The translations under genes and the position numbers were made by a program. From Blumeriella jaapii (taxonomy: Eukaryota > Ascomycota > Leotiomycetes > Helotiales > Drepanopezizaceae): 64,000 nucleotides of DNA. The first letter of the stretch is position 1, and each line of letters starts with the position of its first letter. The stretch spans positions 1,240,001 through 1,304,000 of the forward strand of contig VWND01000067.1 of assembly GCA_009599575.1 (NCBI GenBank). The letters are read 5' to 3'. This document shows, one piece after another, positions 1-12,767 of the stretch. The notes under the pieces were generated by a model. That model saw nothing but the letters and a program-made list of their open reading frames with translations, was not told the origin of the DNA and ran no database searches.

Positions 1-673
1 TTTACGAAAACTGCTCATTAATTTACAATAGCGGTATTTTATATTTATTTGAACTCGGAAAAATTGCGTATAATAGTTCCGTTTTAAAATAAATTAAAAA
101 TGAATTTGCTATATTTAATAACGTTTCATTTAAAAAACGATATAATATCGATAGATTTATTAATCAAAAAAATATATTATATTTATTAAAAAATAAATAA
201 AAAAAAGTACGGAAATTATGAAATCTTTATATTTAAAAATCTCGGGAATTCGCATGTTGTTTTTCTAAAAAATTGTAATTATTTAAACAAGCATTTATTC
301 ATGATAACGAAAAAAGTAAATAATACAAAAAGTAGCAAATAATAAAATATATAAAAAATAGTTTTCGTAAAACGTACGAACAATATATATATAATAAATA
401 TGCGGTTTAAATATATACAAGGTTTTAGTTTTAATAAACAAAAGTATAATTAAACAAAAAAAAATATAATAAATGTTTTAAATAATATAAATTTTTTTTT
501 AAAAATAAATAATATATATAAAACAAAATCATTAAATTGTATATAAATAAAGCAAAATAAAAACAATAAAACAAAATATAATAAAAGGAAAATAATAAAT
601 AATAAAACAGTAAAACAGTTAATAAACCATTTTGTATGTATTTTTTTTATTCGGTTATAAATAAAATTACGAT

Positions 674-3600
674 TTAAATCGTGTTTTTTAAAGCGGAATT
701 ATCGTTCGGTCGTTTTTAAGCTTTTTCAAAAAGTTTTTTTTTAAAATATAATCGCTTTGGTCGGAATCGTCGTCGAAATCGCTGAAATCGAAATCGGTGT
801 TTAAATTAAAATCCAAAAAGTAAATTTATTAGTTTTTTATGTAAAATCGTTTTAATCGGTTAGCGGCGAACGTTTTTTTCAGTTTCGTTTTATCGAATTT
901 CGTAAATTTATAATAGCTTTTATTTAGCTCGGCCTCGTATATTTCGTAAGGTCCGAGCTATTTATAATCGAATTTAATATCGCCGATTTGTTCATAGCGC
1001 GCTGAACGTCGTAAATTAATATTAAAATTTCTTTTAATTAGCGTTTTTTTAAAAACTTTGGTTTTATTTTAAATTTTTTTAACCGTTTTTTTTACATATA
1101 TATTTTTTTCAATTTTTTTTTTATATTTATATCGAGGTAATTTAATCATTTAAATTTTTTTATTAATAGATTTGCTTTCGTTTTTATTTTAATTATATTA
1201 TAAAACTTTTATATAAGCTATTTTGTTTCCAAAAGCAATCGAGTGTTTTTACCGTATTAAATAAAAAATAGAATTATTTTAATAAAAGCGTAAATATATA
1301 TACGTATAATAAAAAGCATTTTCGAAAATTTCCGCGATTAACGTTTATAGTTTTTTCGAATAGCTTTTAAAAGGCCGTCGAAAATGTTTTTATAATTTCG
1401 TTTAACGGACCCGTTGCTTTTCGAATTGTATGCCGAAATTTAAATAAGCTGAATATTATATTTTTTTATAAAGATTTCGATAACGCTTTTGTTTTCGGAT
1501 TTATTATCTACGTTTAGCTTATTATATAAACCGTATCGATATATAACGTTTTTTTTAAAAAAATCGTTATAGCTTCGGAAATAGCGTTTCGGAAAAATCG
1601 CTTTTTAAGCTATTTAAATAAATCGTCGATAGCGAGTATAAAATATACATATTCGCGGTCGGTGATCGTTACGCGTATAACGTCGAAATTGATTTTTTTT
1701 TAAATTTTAAAAAATCACGTCGAATATAATAGGTTTTTTTTCGGCCAAACTTTCGTTTTTAATAAAAATGCAGCTTTTAACGAAAGTTTTGCAATTTTCG
1801 AAGTAAATTTTTTATTAAAATTCGTTTTTAAGTCGGTAATAAATAGCTTTAGCTTTTTTTTAAAACATTTTTTCGTAGGTTTTTTTTATAATTTGAATTT
1901 TATCGGTTTTATTATTTAATATTAAGCGTTCTTGATATATATTATTTTTTATTTTATATAATTTTTTATCGGCTAAAATATAATCGAAGGTTTAGTTTTT
2001 AAAAATTTTAAATTAATAATTTAATACGCTAAATAATTTAAATAAAAAAATTAAGTAATATGCAATTAAATAAAAGTTTTCGGTTTTGTAATAATTAATT
2101 AAAAGTTTATTTTCGTTGTCAGCCGGTTTATTCCGGTCGTTTTCGGTTAAATCTATTCGCGGTGCCCGCCGAAATAATTACGCGAATGCTTTTTCGGTCC
2201 GAAAACTAATATTTTTTATTCGCGGTGCTAGCCGAAATAGCGACGTAAATAGTTTCGGCTTTGTAAAACTTAAAACGCAAATAGCGAAACAGCCGATTTC
2301 GTTAGCGATTTATTCGTCGATATTTTGTTTGTTTTGTTTAGTAAAATCAAACGGATAAAAGCGTTTTCGTTTAAAAAAGCCGTTTGCAATTATATTAGTC
2401 GTTTTTTTGATAAATTCATTTTCTAAGTTTATAAGTTTTATTTAAGCTATTTAATTGGTAATAAACGCTTTTGGCAGGTTATTGGCTTTTTTATTTAATT
2501 AATCGATAAAAACTTTTGCGTTTGTTTTCAAAATAAAATATACGTTATATAATTCGCTTTTTAATTTTTTTATCGTTTTAAAAGTATTTCGATATTTTCG
2601 TTTAATAATATCGTAGCGTGCTTTTGCGAAAAATTATAAACCGCTTTCGAATCGTAAAAAATATCGTTTTTTGTTTTCGTCGATTTATTATAATACAGCT
2701 TTTTAACCAAAAATATTAGCGTCGATAAACAAGATAATTTTTTTCGCGTTTAAGCTGTAATCGATTCGTATAAGCGATAAGACCTATAAAAAATCGTTTT
2801 TGAAAATTTTTATAATTTTGCTTTGTTTTTTTTTTAAACGAAATCGATTGTTTTTATCGTAGCGTAAATAAATGCAGCTTTTTAAAAATAGTTTTTAATT
2901 TAATTACGATAGTAAATTATAACGCTAATAAAAGTTTTGGCTTTAATAATATTTTTACATTTCTTTTATTCGCAAATATTTTTAATTTTTTTTCGTTAAA
3001 AATAGCGATCAGCGCTGTTAATTATATAGCCAAGTATATTTATTTCGAATATACAAAATTTCGATCGAAAGCTAATAATAGTTTTGGCTTTTTCGAAGCA
3101 AATTATAATTTTGTCGATGTTTTAAATATATTTTATTATATAGCGTCGAATTTTAAAAAGAATTTTTTTATTATTATAATATAATCTGAGGCTTTTTACT
3201 TCGACGTCGTTAATATAAGAAAAAGCAATGTCAAAAATACAAATTATAAAAATTTTATATACGACTTTTACAAATTAAGCGATTAAATTAATAGTTTTTA
3301 TAAATATTTTCGTTATACGCAGCAAGCCGATTAAAATTTGAATTGCCGTTATGTTTCGAGATCGTAGATTCAATATTAAATAATCGTAATTTAAAAATAA
3401 ATCGAAAAAAAAAGCGATCGTTAGTTTTGCGCATTCGTTTGAAAATTAATCGATATTAAATAATATATTAGCGTTTCGTATCGTTATTTTGTTTATTTCG
3501 ACGATTGCGATAATAAGTTTATAAATGTTTTTTCTTTCGCAACGATAAATTATTTGTTTTTGTATAAGTCATAATAAAATTCGAAGATTTTTTATTTTAT

Positions 3601-4660
3601 TCGTTTTTTTAGCATTTCGATTATTTTATTTTAAAAGGCTTTAAAAATTAAAAAAGTTTTTTTTGCCAATCTTCGTAAGATACTGTTTTAATATTGATAT
3701 AAAGCGTAACGTTAAAGCTAAATTAGCTTATTTCGGTGAAATCGAAGATTATAGCTTTTTTTCGATTGCGTAAGATTTCGTATAAAAGCTTTTTTTTTTT
3801 CGATAAAAATCAGGTTCCGATTGCTAAATTATTAAATCGTTTTTTTATAAAGCGGCTGTCCGATAATAAGCTGGAAAATTGGCCGGTAATAAGTTTTTCG
3901 AATTCGCTAATAATTAATTACAATAGTTTTGCTGTTTCGTTTTTTTCGAATTAATCGTTTATTTTTCCGAAAATATTTCTAACGGATTTATTAAGACTTA
4001 CGAATCGTATTTTATTAGCTTTGCGTTTGTTACAAATGCTAATATTAATACAAAAAAAACAAACATGTAAGTCGGATTTGTTTAATACGAAAACAAAATT
4101 CTCCAAACTTTCGTTTTCGAATTAATAATCAAAAATGTTAATATTAGCTGTTTTTATTCGCGTGGCCATTTCGATTAACGACGCGATTGCTTTTAGCCGA
4201 GTATTTTCTAGGTTTTATTATAGCTTAGCGTTTATTTTAAAGCCAAAGCCGGCTATTCGTTTTTCGATAAAACGTCGATTAAAAAAACTTTATCGCCGGC
4301 GACGATAATTTAATTTTGAAAAAATCGGTTTCAGTTTTAAAAAAAAGTTTTTATCTGACCGTTTTCGATGTATTTAAAACTGACGAAACTTTTTAAAATC
4401 CAAAGCATTTTGAAAATAATAAAATAAAAGCATTTTCTTTATTATTAAAAAGCTTTTATAAATAATAGTATTTTTAACGTCGATTTTTATATTTCGTACG
4501 ATTTTATTAAATTTAATAATATTTTTATTAACGGTTATATAAATTATTTGTTTATCGGTAATAATCGAAATCTTATTAGCTTCGGCTGTTTTTTAGTTTA
4601 TGTAATTAATTTCGGTTTTATTATCGAATAAAATAAAAGCGGTTATATTTTTTTAAACAT
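674..4660 (-). pseudogene. pol: Family G pol relic (protease-RT-RNase H-integrase), copy G-d
   Basis: RIP-degraded polyprotein on the minus strand. Order from the right: retropepsin site near 4610-4650, where the DSG of copy G-a reads as D-N-K; reverse transcriptase with a mutated FLDD motif near 3186-3240, read as Y-I-N-D-V-E-V-K; RNase H near 2450-2760; integrase near 850-2000; and a tail rich in Asp and Ser near 735-800. The stop corresponding to copies G-a, G-c and G-e is at 674-676. The family is a gypsy group with an FLDD-(I/V)-GVKGP type RT motif, by my recognition of that motif. Numerous in-frame stops at former Gln and Trp codons make it non-functional. Short open stretches here on the plus strand are shadows. 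Confidence 0.8.
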
Positions 4661-4695
4661 CGTTTTTATTTTTACTGCTTTTATAGCCGTGTAAA

Positions 4696-4881
4696 TGTCA
4701 AGGGGTGCGAACGAACAGAAGGTTCGTAAGTGATTTGCATTAATTACGAGGTTTTTAAATTAAAGGTGCCGCGAATTCTAAGATATAATATATGCGGATG
4801 ATTACGTGGTTCCGATGTTACGTAATAATAACGTGATTTTCGGATTATATAACCAACGAATTAATATTTTAATTTTTTATA
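4696..4881 (-). repeat. Family B 3' LTR of B1, heavily RIP-mutated
   Basis: 186 bp, starting TGTCAAGGGG on the plus strand and ending TTTTTTATA. It is the partner of 10511-10696. Aligned without gaps, nearly all differences are transitions; for example CACGTG in the partner is TATATA here (4846-4851), and the CCCCTCACA end has become TTTTTTATA. Confidence 0.9.
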
Positions 4882-4882
4882 T

Positions 4883-4913
<31 letters not shown>

Positions 4914-4918
4914 TTTTT
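4882..4918 (-). other. Probable polypurine tract of B1
   Basis: On the minus strand an A-rich run, including 24 consecutive A (T at 4887-4910 on the plus strand), sits directly upstream of the 3' LTR, where the plus-strand primer of an LTR element belongs. Former G residues may have been turned into A by RIP. Confidence 0.5.
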
Positions 4919-4989
4919 CGTCGTCGGAATTTATTTTTATAAATCGAGCTTCGTTCGCAAAGCGTGTTTATAAACGAATGCGAAGTTCG

Positions 4990-7900
4990 GCTGGAATAAT
5001 AAAAAAAGAAAAAAAAGCAGGCTTTTTTAGTTTCGGAAGTAAAACAATTGGTGTTTTTGCAATAGAAAAGGAATTGGTAATAGTCGTTTTATGTTTAATA
5101 ACAGTTGTAAAAGCTTTTTTCGGTGGTAAAAGTTTATTTTCGTTATTTATCGATTTAGCATATTTTTTATTAGTAATTTTGGTTTTAATTAGTTTTGATT
5201 TGGTCGGATAAAGTTTTTAAGGAAAACGGATAGCGAATTTTATTATAAAATTATATGCGTTGATAACGTTTTTTAATAGTTTTTTAAATTGGTTTTCGGC
5301 GTTGTAGCCACGCTATTGTATTAAATAGAAAAAGTTAAGATTTCGTTTAGAATCGAAAATAGCGTTTATAATTTATAGTAAGCTTTCGTTTGCGTCGATA
5401 GAAATAAATGAAAAAAGGGGGTTTTTTTGCTTTGGAAAAAGGTCGTTGTAGATAGGTTTAAATAGATTGATATAAAAAACAAAATGTAATAGTTTTTATT
5501 CGAAAAGTAATTTCAGCCTGTAATTGTAAAAGCTTAGAATTTCGGCGATTTTGTAAAAACCGTAGAATTTGTTATTTAGTTTTTTGATTGGTTTAATGGA
5601 AGTTATATTGCGTTTGTTAAAAAACACGTTATTTTTTATTTTGTAAGCAGAAGCTGGTTGGCGTTGTTAATTAAAATAGTGTTTTTGATCGGTTAACGCT
5701 GAAATCAGATTTGTACGTAAAAATAGTTTAACTTTTTTAATTATCGGCGAAATCGTTTTTTTTCGTATTTGCTATTCGCAAAATGCGTAAAATAAAATTT
5801 AAAATAGGCTTAGATGAAAAAAAGCTTATTCGGGAATAAAAGCTTTTGTTGGCGTAAAAGAAGGAAATTCCGGTGAAAGCGTTTACAGCGTTATTCGCTG
5901 CGAATTCAGCTAGAAAAAGCCAGTTTTTCTAATTTTTTTAGGCGTATTCGACGAATTGTTTTAAATAAAAAAATAAATAAGCGTTCGCGTTTTCGGTTTG
6001 GCCGTTTGTTTCGAAGTAAAAGCTGATAGATAACGTAATATTAATTTCGAAACGATAATTAATAGTTTTTTAAAACTGCGAAATAAACAAAAAACTTCGA
6101 TTTAAAATTATAGAATCGAGAAAACTATATAAACGCTAAATATTTTTGCAAAACGATTTGGCTAAGTCTGTCGCTTTTATAATTGTATAGCAGGCTGTGT
6201 AATATCGTTTTTTAGTAAAGCGACAAATTATTATTATAATCAGATTGTTTCGATTTTTATGCTTTTTTATTAAAAAAAAGCGTATAAAATCGATTGATAT
6301 ACGGTTTTAACTGCGTAAAAAAATAGACAAAGGTTTGAAAAGTTTTTAATAGCGTTGATTAGTGCTTGTATTGCGAAAGCAGCCGTTGTAATTGCGAATA
6401 AATTTTCTGCAATTTTTAAAAACTAATGGCTAATAATAGTTTTTATTAATGATTTCGTAAAGTTTGTTTTTATTAGAATGGTTTGTTTTTACTGAATTAT
6501 AGGTTATTTATAAAAACCAGGTACGAATAGAAACGTTTAAATTCGGTATATCGAGGACGTAAAATCGGTTTCGGAAATACAATTTGTTATTGCGTATAAC
6601 GCATTTAAAAAGTTGTAACGTTTTGGATTTCGAAATACTTTATGATTTAAGTATTTTCTTTTTAATAGCGATTTATAGCTTATTAATGGAATAATATTTA
6701 TTTAAAAATCGTGAAACCTTTTTGTCGTTTGCTTCGAGTTATTTTAGCGAAGCCGGAAAAACGGTTAAAACTTCGGTTAGATCGTGTTTTTTAAAAAAGG
6801 TTTGGTTTTGGAACTGAATTTTTTCGTTTAAAGAATTTTAAGGAAAGTTTTGAAAACGTCGTGTTAAAAAATCAGATTTGCCGCTTTGTTTTTCAGATCT
6901 GAATATAATTACAAAGTCAAAATTAATTAAAAACTCGCTTTAGCGTATTTAACGCTTATTAAATTGTTTAATCGTTATGAAATATTTTAAGTTTCGATAA
7001 TTTGTAAATATTCGAATCGGATAGGCAGTTTTTTGTAATTCGGCTTGTTAATTTTCGAAGCAACGTATAATAGCGAAAAGTTTTTTTTTTATAAATTTCG
7101 TAATTGCATTTGGCTAAATCGAATTTTTTCGATATAAAAGCGATTAAATGGAATACTTTTATATCGTTTTTTTAAAAGAAAATCTTTGAAAAAACGTAAT
7201 TAAAAGCGTTAGTTTTAACGAATATTTTTTGTTAAAGTTGAAATAAAACAACGTAAATATAATCGTAAAGATTAATTTAAGAAATTCGAAAGCTTTTATA
7301 TAATCGTCGTTAAAATTTTATTTAATATTTTTTTCGTTAAATTTATTAAAAAGATAACGATTTTGAAAAAACTTTTAATAAATCGTCGATAAAAATTCGC
7401 AAAACCTAAAAACGCTTATACGTTTTTAACGTTAAAAAAAGATTTCAGCCCTTAATCGCTTTTAGCTTTTTAAGATTTATTTTGATTTTAGTAGTAAAAA
7501 TAATTATTTTAAAATAAACGATTTTTTAAATTTCGAATTCGCATTTTTTTATATTTAATTGCAGGCCAGCGTTAGAAAAAGCTTAAAGAACGAAATTAAC
7601 GTGTTTTTTTATATTTTTGAAAATCGTTTAAGTAAACTAAAATATCGTTTATATAAGCTGTGCAAAAAATATTTAAATAAAATCGTAAAATATCGTTTAT
7701 ACGGGATTAAAACGTGGCGAAAGCGTTGCATAATCCGAAAAACATAATTAAAAATTCGAATAAATTAGATTTCGTATTAAATGCAATAAGCTATTTATAG
7801 CTTTTTTTTATTCGAATTTTATTAAAAGCGGCGAAAACGTCGAATTTAATATAAAATTTGGCTTTATTTAATCGTAAAAGCGTTTTTTAAACTAATAATA

Positions 7901-8960
7901 AAAAGTATCGGTTTTTAATTGTAATAGCGTTAAAAGGTTTGTAATCGACGTAAAATTGTAGTTTTTTTTTTGGTTTTTTCGCGAATAAAACTGGAAAAGC
8001 TGCGGAGGAAAAGCTCGTTCGGATTCAGTTTTTCTCGAGATTTTTTTAAGAAATTTGCGTAAGATTTAAAGTTCGTCGATTAATATATTATATAAAAAGC
8101 CGTATGAAAATATTATTTTAAATCGAAATTTTATCGTATAATTAACGTTTTTTTTATAAAATATAAATTTATTAGCTTCGATAAAATTAAAAGCGGCTAA
8201 ATGGTAATAATAATAAAAAAAGAGTTTTATTCGAAAATCGATTGGCGGTTTGATTTAAAAAGCTAAACGAATATTTTTTAATAAAGTTTTAGCGAAATAA
8301 AATTCGGCTGAAAATTATTGTCGTGCAGTATAAAAAAGCTTATTTTTTTACAATTAATCGATTTCAAATAATATAATCAAAAAAGATTCGTCGGTTAAAG
8401 CGCTTAATTTGCATAATTATTAATTAATTTCGTATAAAAAGGCTGAAAATACCTCGATTTTTGGTTGAAAAGCCAAAATAGTAAATACAGCTGCTTTTGT
8501 ACGACGAGATATAGCTGGTAGAACGACGGTTTTGTAAAAGTGGCGTTTTTAAACTAGGCTTAAAACAGCTAATTAATAAATGCGTTAAAATAAATAATTC
8601 GTACGGCAAAAATTTAAATTAAAACAAAAAGTGTTCGTGGTTTAGTTAATATAAGAATTATATATCCGAAGCCAAGGTTTTTTTAAAATAAATCGTATTT
8701 TTTTAATATTATAATAAAAGCTGTAATTAATCCGATATAACCGGCGGTATTAATTTAAAAAAAGATTTAATAAGTAATATCGCCGTAGATAAAAAAGCGT
8801 TCGTTAACCACGGTAAGTTTACGTAAGTTGATAAATAAAACAAAAGTTCATTCGTAGTATTGTACGAAAAAATAGTTAATGAAATTATCGGTAATTCCGA
8901 AATCGTTTAAAATATAGGTTTTAATATATATATTATTAATAGTTATAATATAAAATAATA
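4990..8960 (-). pseudogene. pol: Family B pol relic in B1
   Basis: Minus-strand polyprotein relic. A retropepsin-like region lies near 8660-8960 (compare B2, where D-S-E-A-T-D-N-F is readable). RT follows, including a C-V-D-Y type palm motif near 7900-8000 and the FxDD region near 7640-7700. RNase H comes next near 7000-7250. Integrase near 5800-6100 still reads L-A-E-F-A-A-N-N-A-V-N-A and S-P-F-Y-A-N like sequence, typical of gypsy integrase. Stops occur every few tens of codons. Frames were followed by eye and shift several times, so the limits are approximate. The open stretch at 7559-7747 on the plus strand is a shadow of RT. Confidence 0.75.
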
Positions 8961-9059
8961 TTAAAAATAATTTCGAAACGCCGTTTGAAACAGATAATTT
9001 CAATTTATTTTTTAAAAGTTTTTAATAGTAATAATTATTAGAAACAGTTAGTTTTCCGA

Positions 9060-9910
9060 CTTTTTTGCTTCGGCTTTAGCTTTTTTAATTTAAAAAGAAT
9101 CGGGGCAATTAACAGCGCGGTGTTTATCGCTGGCATATCATAGGCAAAAGTTATTAGTAAAAAAATAAATTCGGCGAGCTAGTTTTTCGGCATTACTTAT
9201 TAAGCGTTTGTTTTTAGCTATATCGGCTGCGGTTTATATAATTGCTTTGGTTTAAATAGTGCTAAGATTTGTAAAGTCGTTTTGAATAATGGTCGTAATA
9301 GCAGTTTTGAATATAAAAGCAAAAAAAATGATTTTCGTATTGCGGTTTTCGGTTTTATAATAATTAAGATTTAATTATCGAAAAACGGTATCGGTTTCGC
9401 GTATTTAAGCGTAAAAACTAATAAGATCGGTTTTTAAATCGGAAAAATTAATATACGATAAGCGGATGATTATATTAAAATAAAAAGTTTCGCGCAAAAC
9501 GGCGATAGCGGCTTTGTTATTAAATTTAATATAACTTTTAATTGTTAATCAAATAAAAAAAAAGTAGATAGAAATTAATTGTTTTGCTTTAATAATAAAA
9601 TTCTTTTAAATGCATCTGCTTATTAATTAAAAATACCGAACGATTATTAAAGGATTTGAATTATTTTTGCAATAGTTAAATAGAAAAAAATGCCGTTCGT
9701 ACGTAAACTTTTTTGTAAAGCGCTTTTGATTATATCGGAAGAGCGGAAAAATTTTTTTTTATACGATTTTGTTCGGTCGTATATTAGTTTTGATTAAAAC
9801 GGAGCTTTAAATTTATATTTTAAAAAAAGTGGTAAAATGCTTCGTAACGTTGCCGATATTATTCGAATTCGTAAATTTATCGGGGTCGGAAAAGGCAAAT
9901 TGTTTTTTTT
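9060..9910 (-). pseudogene. gag: Family B gag relic in B1
   Basis: Minus-strand relic matching 57200-58060 of B2. It begins with an F-S-D-P-D-K-F like segment, as at the start of Tf/Skippy-type Gag capsid domains. It ends near 9110-9170 with a degenerate zinc knuckle read as C-A-S-D-K-H-R-A-V-N-C. The protein would package element RNA. Many stops; no functional product expected. Confidence 0.65.
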
Positions 9911-10500
9911 TTTTTGCGTTTAAAATATTCGGTGTATTTTGGTTAATAAAAGCTTGTTTTCGAAGGTTAGCAAGTTCGGCTCTGCGGTTTTAAATCCTTT
10001 TTTTTAAAAAGCTTTTTTTTTCTAGTATTATATCGTTTGAATATTTAAATTTTAAACGAGATTATTTAATTTAATTTTAAATAATATTATTATATCGTTT
10101 TGCTTTACCGCGTAGGCGAAAATATCGAGGATTTTTTAAAAGCAGGCTTTCGTATTAACGATTAAAGCGGCGACGATTTGGTCGGAATATTTAAAATATT
10201 TTAAAATAAAACAATTAAAAAGTTTGGACAATTTAGGAAGTTCCGATATTTTCGATATTAATATCCGTTAAAAAAAAAACGTGAAATATGTTTTGTTCCG
10301 AAATATAAGTAAAAGCAAAACAGGGTTTTTTAAATATAAGTTTTGTGTTAAAAAAAATTATCGTTTCGTAGTTTCGTAAATATAAAAGGTCGTAAAAATT
10401 GTTATCGCGATACAGTTGATTTTTTGTATGCGCAAAGGCAGAACAGAGTTGGCAGGCTTTTTCAGCGCGAGGGCTGAAATAAAAGTGTCAAAAGGGTTTG

Positions 10501-10510
10501 GTAATTAATA
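10501..10510 (-). other. Primer-binding site of B1, possible self-primer
   Basis: The ten bases directly next to the 5' LTR read TATTAATTAC on the element strand. Their exact complement GTAATTAATA lies inside the LTR on the same strand (10562 to 10553), 52 nt before the LTR end. No TGG-type tRNA complement is seen at this position. The same pair is kept in B2. Confidence 0.5.
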
Positions 10511-10696
10511 TGTCAACGGGTGCGAACGAACAGAAAACTCGTAGGTAATTTGTATTAATTACGAGGTTTTTAAGTTAAAGGTGCCGCGAATTCTAAGATA
10601 CAGTGTATGCGGATAATCACGTGGTTCCGATGTTACGTAATAACAACGTGACTTTCGGATCACGTGACCAACGAACTGATGTTCCATCCCCTCACA
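10511..10696 (-). repeat. Family B 5' LTR of B1, little mutated
   Basis: 186 bp, ending CCCCTCACA on the plus strand (TGTGAGGGGATGG on the element strand) and starting TGTCAACGGG. It has kept much of its GC content, unlike its partner at 4696-4881. It carries three palindromes that could bind transcription factors: CACGTG at 10618-10623, TTACGTAA at 10633-10640 and CACGTG at 10661-10666. Confidence 0.9.
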
Positions 10697-12767
10697 GTAA
10701 AAGCAGTTTCGTCGTTTTGATTTTTGGGTTTTTATAATAAAAGTTAAAAAGCTGATTTTTTCCGAAGATTTTTTTCGTCGGCTTAATTAATTGCGATATT
10801 AAAAATTTCTTTATAATTTTTTTTTAATTTAAAATCGTTTTTTTAGATGATTTTAATTTTTTCGGTTTTCTTTTAATACAAAGATTTATTTGTTAATAAT
10901 TTTGTCGAATTTGTTTTTATATTATATAAATCGCTGAATTTTAATTTAATCTTTTTTTGTTTTATAATTTTTTTAATAGCTTCGTCGACGGCTTCGGAAC
11001 TGATATATTTATCGATTTATTTTTCGCTTCGTATTAGTAAAAAGCGTTTAAAATCTGGTATTTTTTAAATAATTTAAATCGGAATATCGGTATCGATATT
11101 CTTTATATCGTCGTTAATTTTTTTTTATTATGAGCGTTTTTTTAATGATTTTATCGGTTTTTTTTCGAATTTCAAAATCTTTTTCTTTTTGGATTTTAAC
11201 GTTTTTTTTATATTAAACGGTTTAGCGAATAAAACAAAAGCATTTTGCTTTTTTATGATTCTCTGGCTTAATTATAGAGCTATAATATTTGCAAATGCGA
11301 TAATTGTATTAGTAATATAAATATTTGTTTTTTATTTACATACTTGAATTTTATTTATATTTAGGATAAAGGTTTTCTTTTTGATTAATACGCTTTCGGA
11401 AATGTTTTGTTTTTATTAATAAAAATTATTTTCGCATTTTTTCTGTTTTCCAAACAGTCGTTTTATTTCGTATTTTTCATTTTTAAACGAATAATATTTA
11501 ATTAGTTTTGATTTTTAGTTTTATTAAAAAAGTTTATTTTTGTTTTTACCGGTCCAAAATAAATTACTTCGTATTTATAAATATAACAAACTTTATTATT
11601 TATACAAAAATTAAATGCTTTGCATTTTAAGCGAATGTAAAGTTTTTCGCAGTGAATATTTTTGTTATCGCAGAATTTATATTTAAGGCTATAAAATCCG
11701 TTTTAATAATTACTTGTATTATTTTAATAACTGCGATTTTGATTTTCGCGTTGATTTTTTTTATTTTTAATAATTGTTATTATAATTAATATTCCGCTGA
11801 TTCTGATCGCTAGCACGGAAAAGTTGCTATTAGACAGCTAATATTTTTATAATAGCTTGGCGAAATTAATCGCTTCGCGCATTTTAAAAAGAATAATTGT
11901 TATAAAAATTATTTTAATCGTTTTTATTATTTGAATTAACGTAAAAAAGTTTTTTTTGCTGTTGTATAAAACCTTCGACTTTGCTTTGTAATTTTTGGAT
12001 TTTAATATCGGTAAATTTTAGTACGAAAATTTCGATATTTTTGTTAAGCTTTTTTAAGCTAATAAGTTTTGCAGAACGATTAAATAACATAATAACTAAT
12101 TGTTTCTTGACGATTTCGGTAATTTTTAATGGCTGGGCATATTTTTGTACTAAAGCTTTTACGTTTTTCTTATAAGTAAATAAAAGAAATTTTTTTTGGT
12201 ATATGATTTTAATAATACCTTCGTTTTAATTTTGCTTAAAAACGAATTTTACAAATTTGAAATCTTAATCGAAGGTTTTAAGGTTTTGTTTATTAATTTT
12301 AAAATACTTAATAATTTTGTTACGAATGCTAATTGAAAGGCTAAGTAAAAACAATTTTTCTTATTTAATTTCGCTTAAAACTTTTTTGCCGACGAAAACG
12401 TCAGAAACTTTCGTATAAATACGATAATAAGTTTTAAGTTTTTTAGTCTGGCGAATTGTTATAATAAACTGTTTATAAAAAGCGATAGTATCGCGGGTCT
12501 ACTAGCGATCGTGGTTCCGAAATTCCGATTTTAAAATTTTAACTAGCTTACGTTAATTTCGAACTTGAATAGCTTTTTATTTATTTAACGATTTAACAAC
12601 ATTTTTAATAGTTGGGTTACAATATCGAAAACGTTTATGGAACATTTTAATTTTAAAAATTTCGAAATTCTTACAGGTTTTTTTAAATCTTTCGATAAAA
12701 TCGGTATTATTGGCGCTATTCAATAAAAATGCACCAAAGGAGCCAAGAAAGAATATGCGGTCTCGTA
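10697..12767 (-). pseudogene. gag: Family G gag relic, copy G-d
   Basis: Minus-strand Gag relic, homologous over its whole length to 24180-26233 in G-a. The initiator ATG of G-a (26233) has become ATA here (near 12767), a typical TpG to TpA change, and the second ATG shortly after is also ATA. The product would be the capsid-forming protein that packages the element RNA. Many internal stops. The 3' end continues at 4695 on the other side of B1. Confidence 0.75.

Larger units (their letters stand above)
4696..10696 (-). mobile_element. Family B LTR retrotransposon, complete copy B1
   Basis: A 6,001-bp Ty3/gypsy element with two 186-bp LTRs and a perfect 5-bp target duplication, GTAAA at 4691-4695 and 10697-10701. 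Orientation is minus: the primer-binding region is next to the right LTR, and a pyrimidine run (T-tract at 4887-4910, polypurine on the minus strand) is next to the left LTR. Inside are gag, then protease, RT, RNase H and integrase, all riddled with stops. The host is family G copy G-d, whose gag-protease junction continues across the insertion. Confidence 0.9.

Noticed and set aside
4978..5211. 77-codon frame with a hydrophobic end resembling a small membrane protein
   Set aside because: It is on the strand opposite to B1 pol, next to the polypurine tract, and has no support beyond length.
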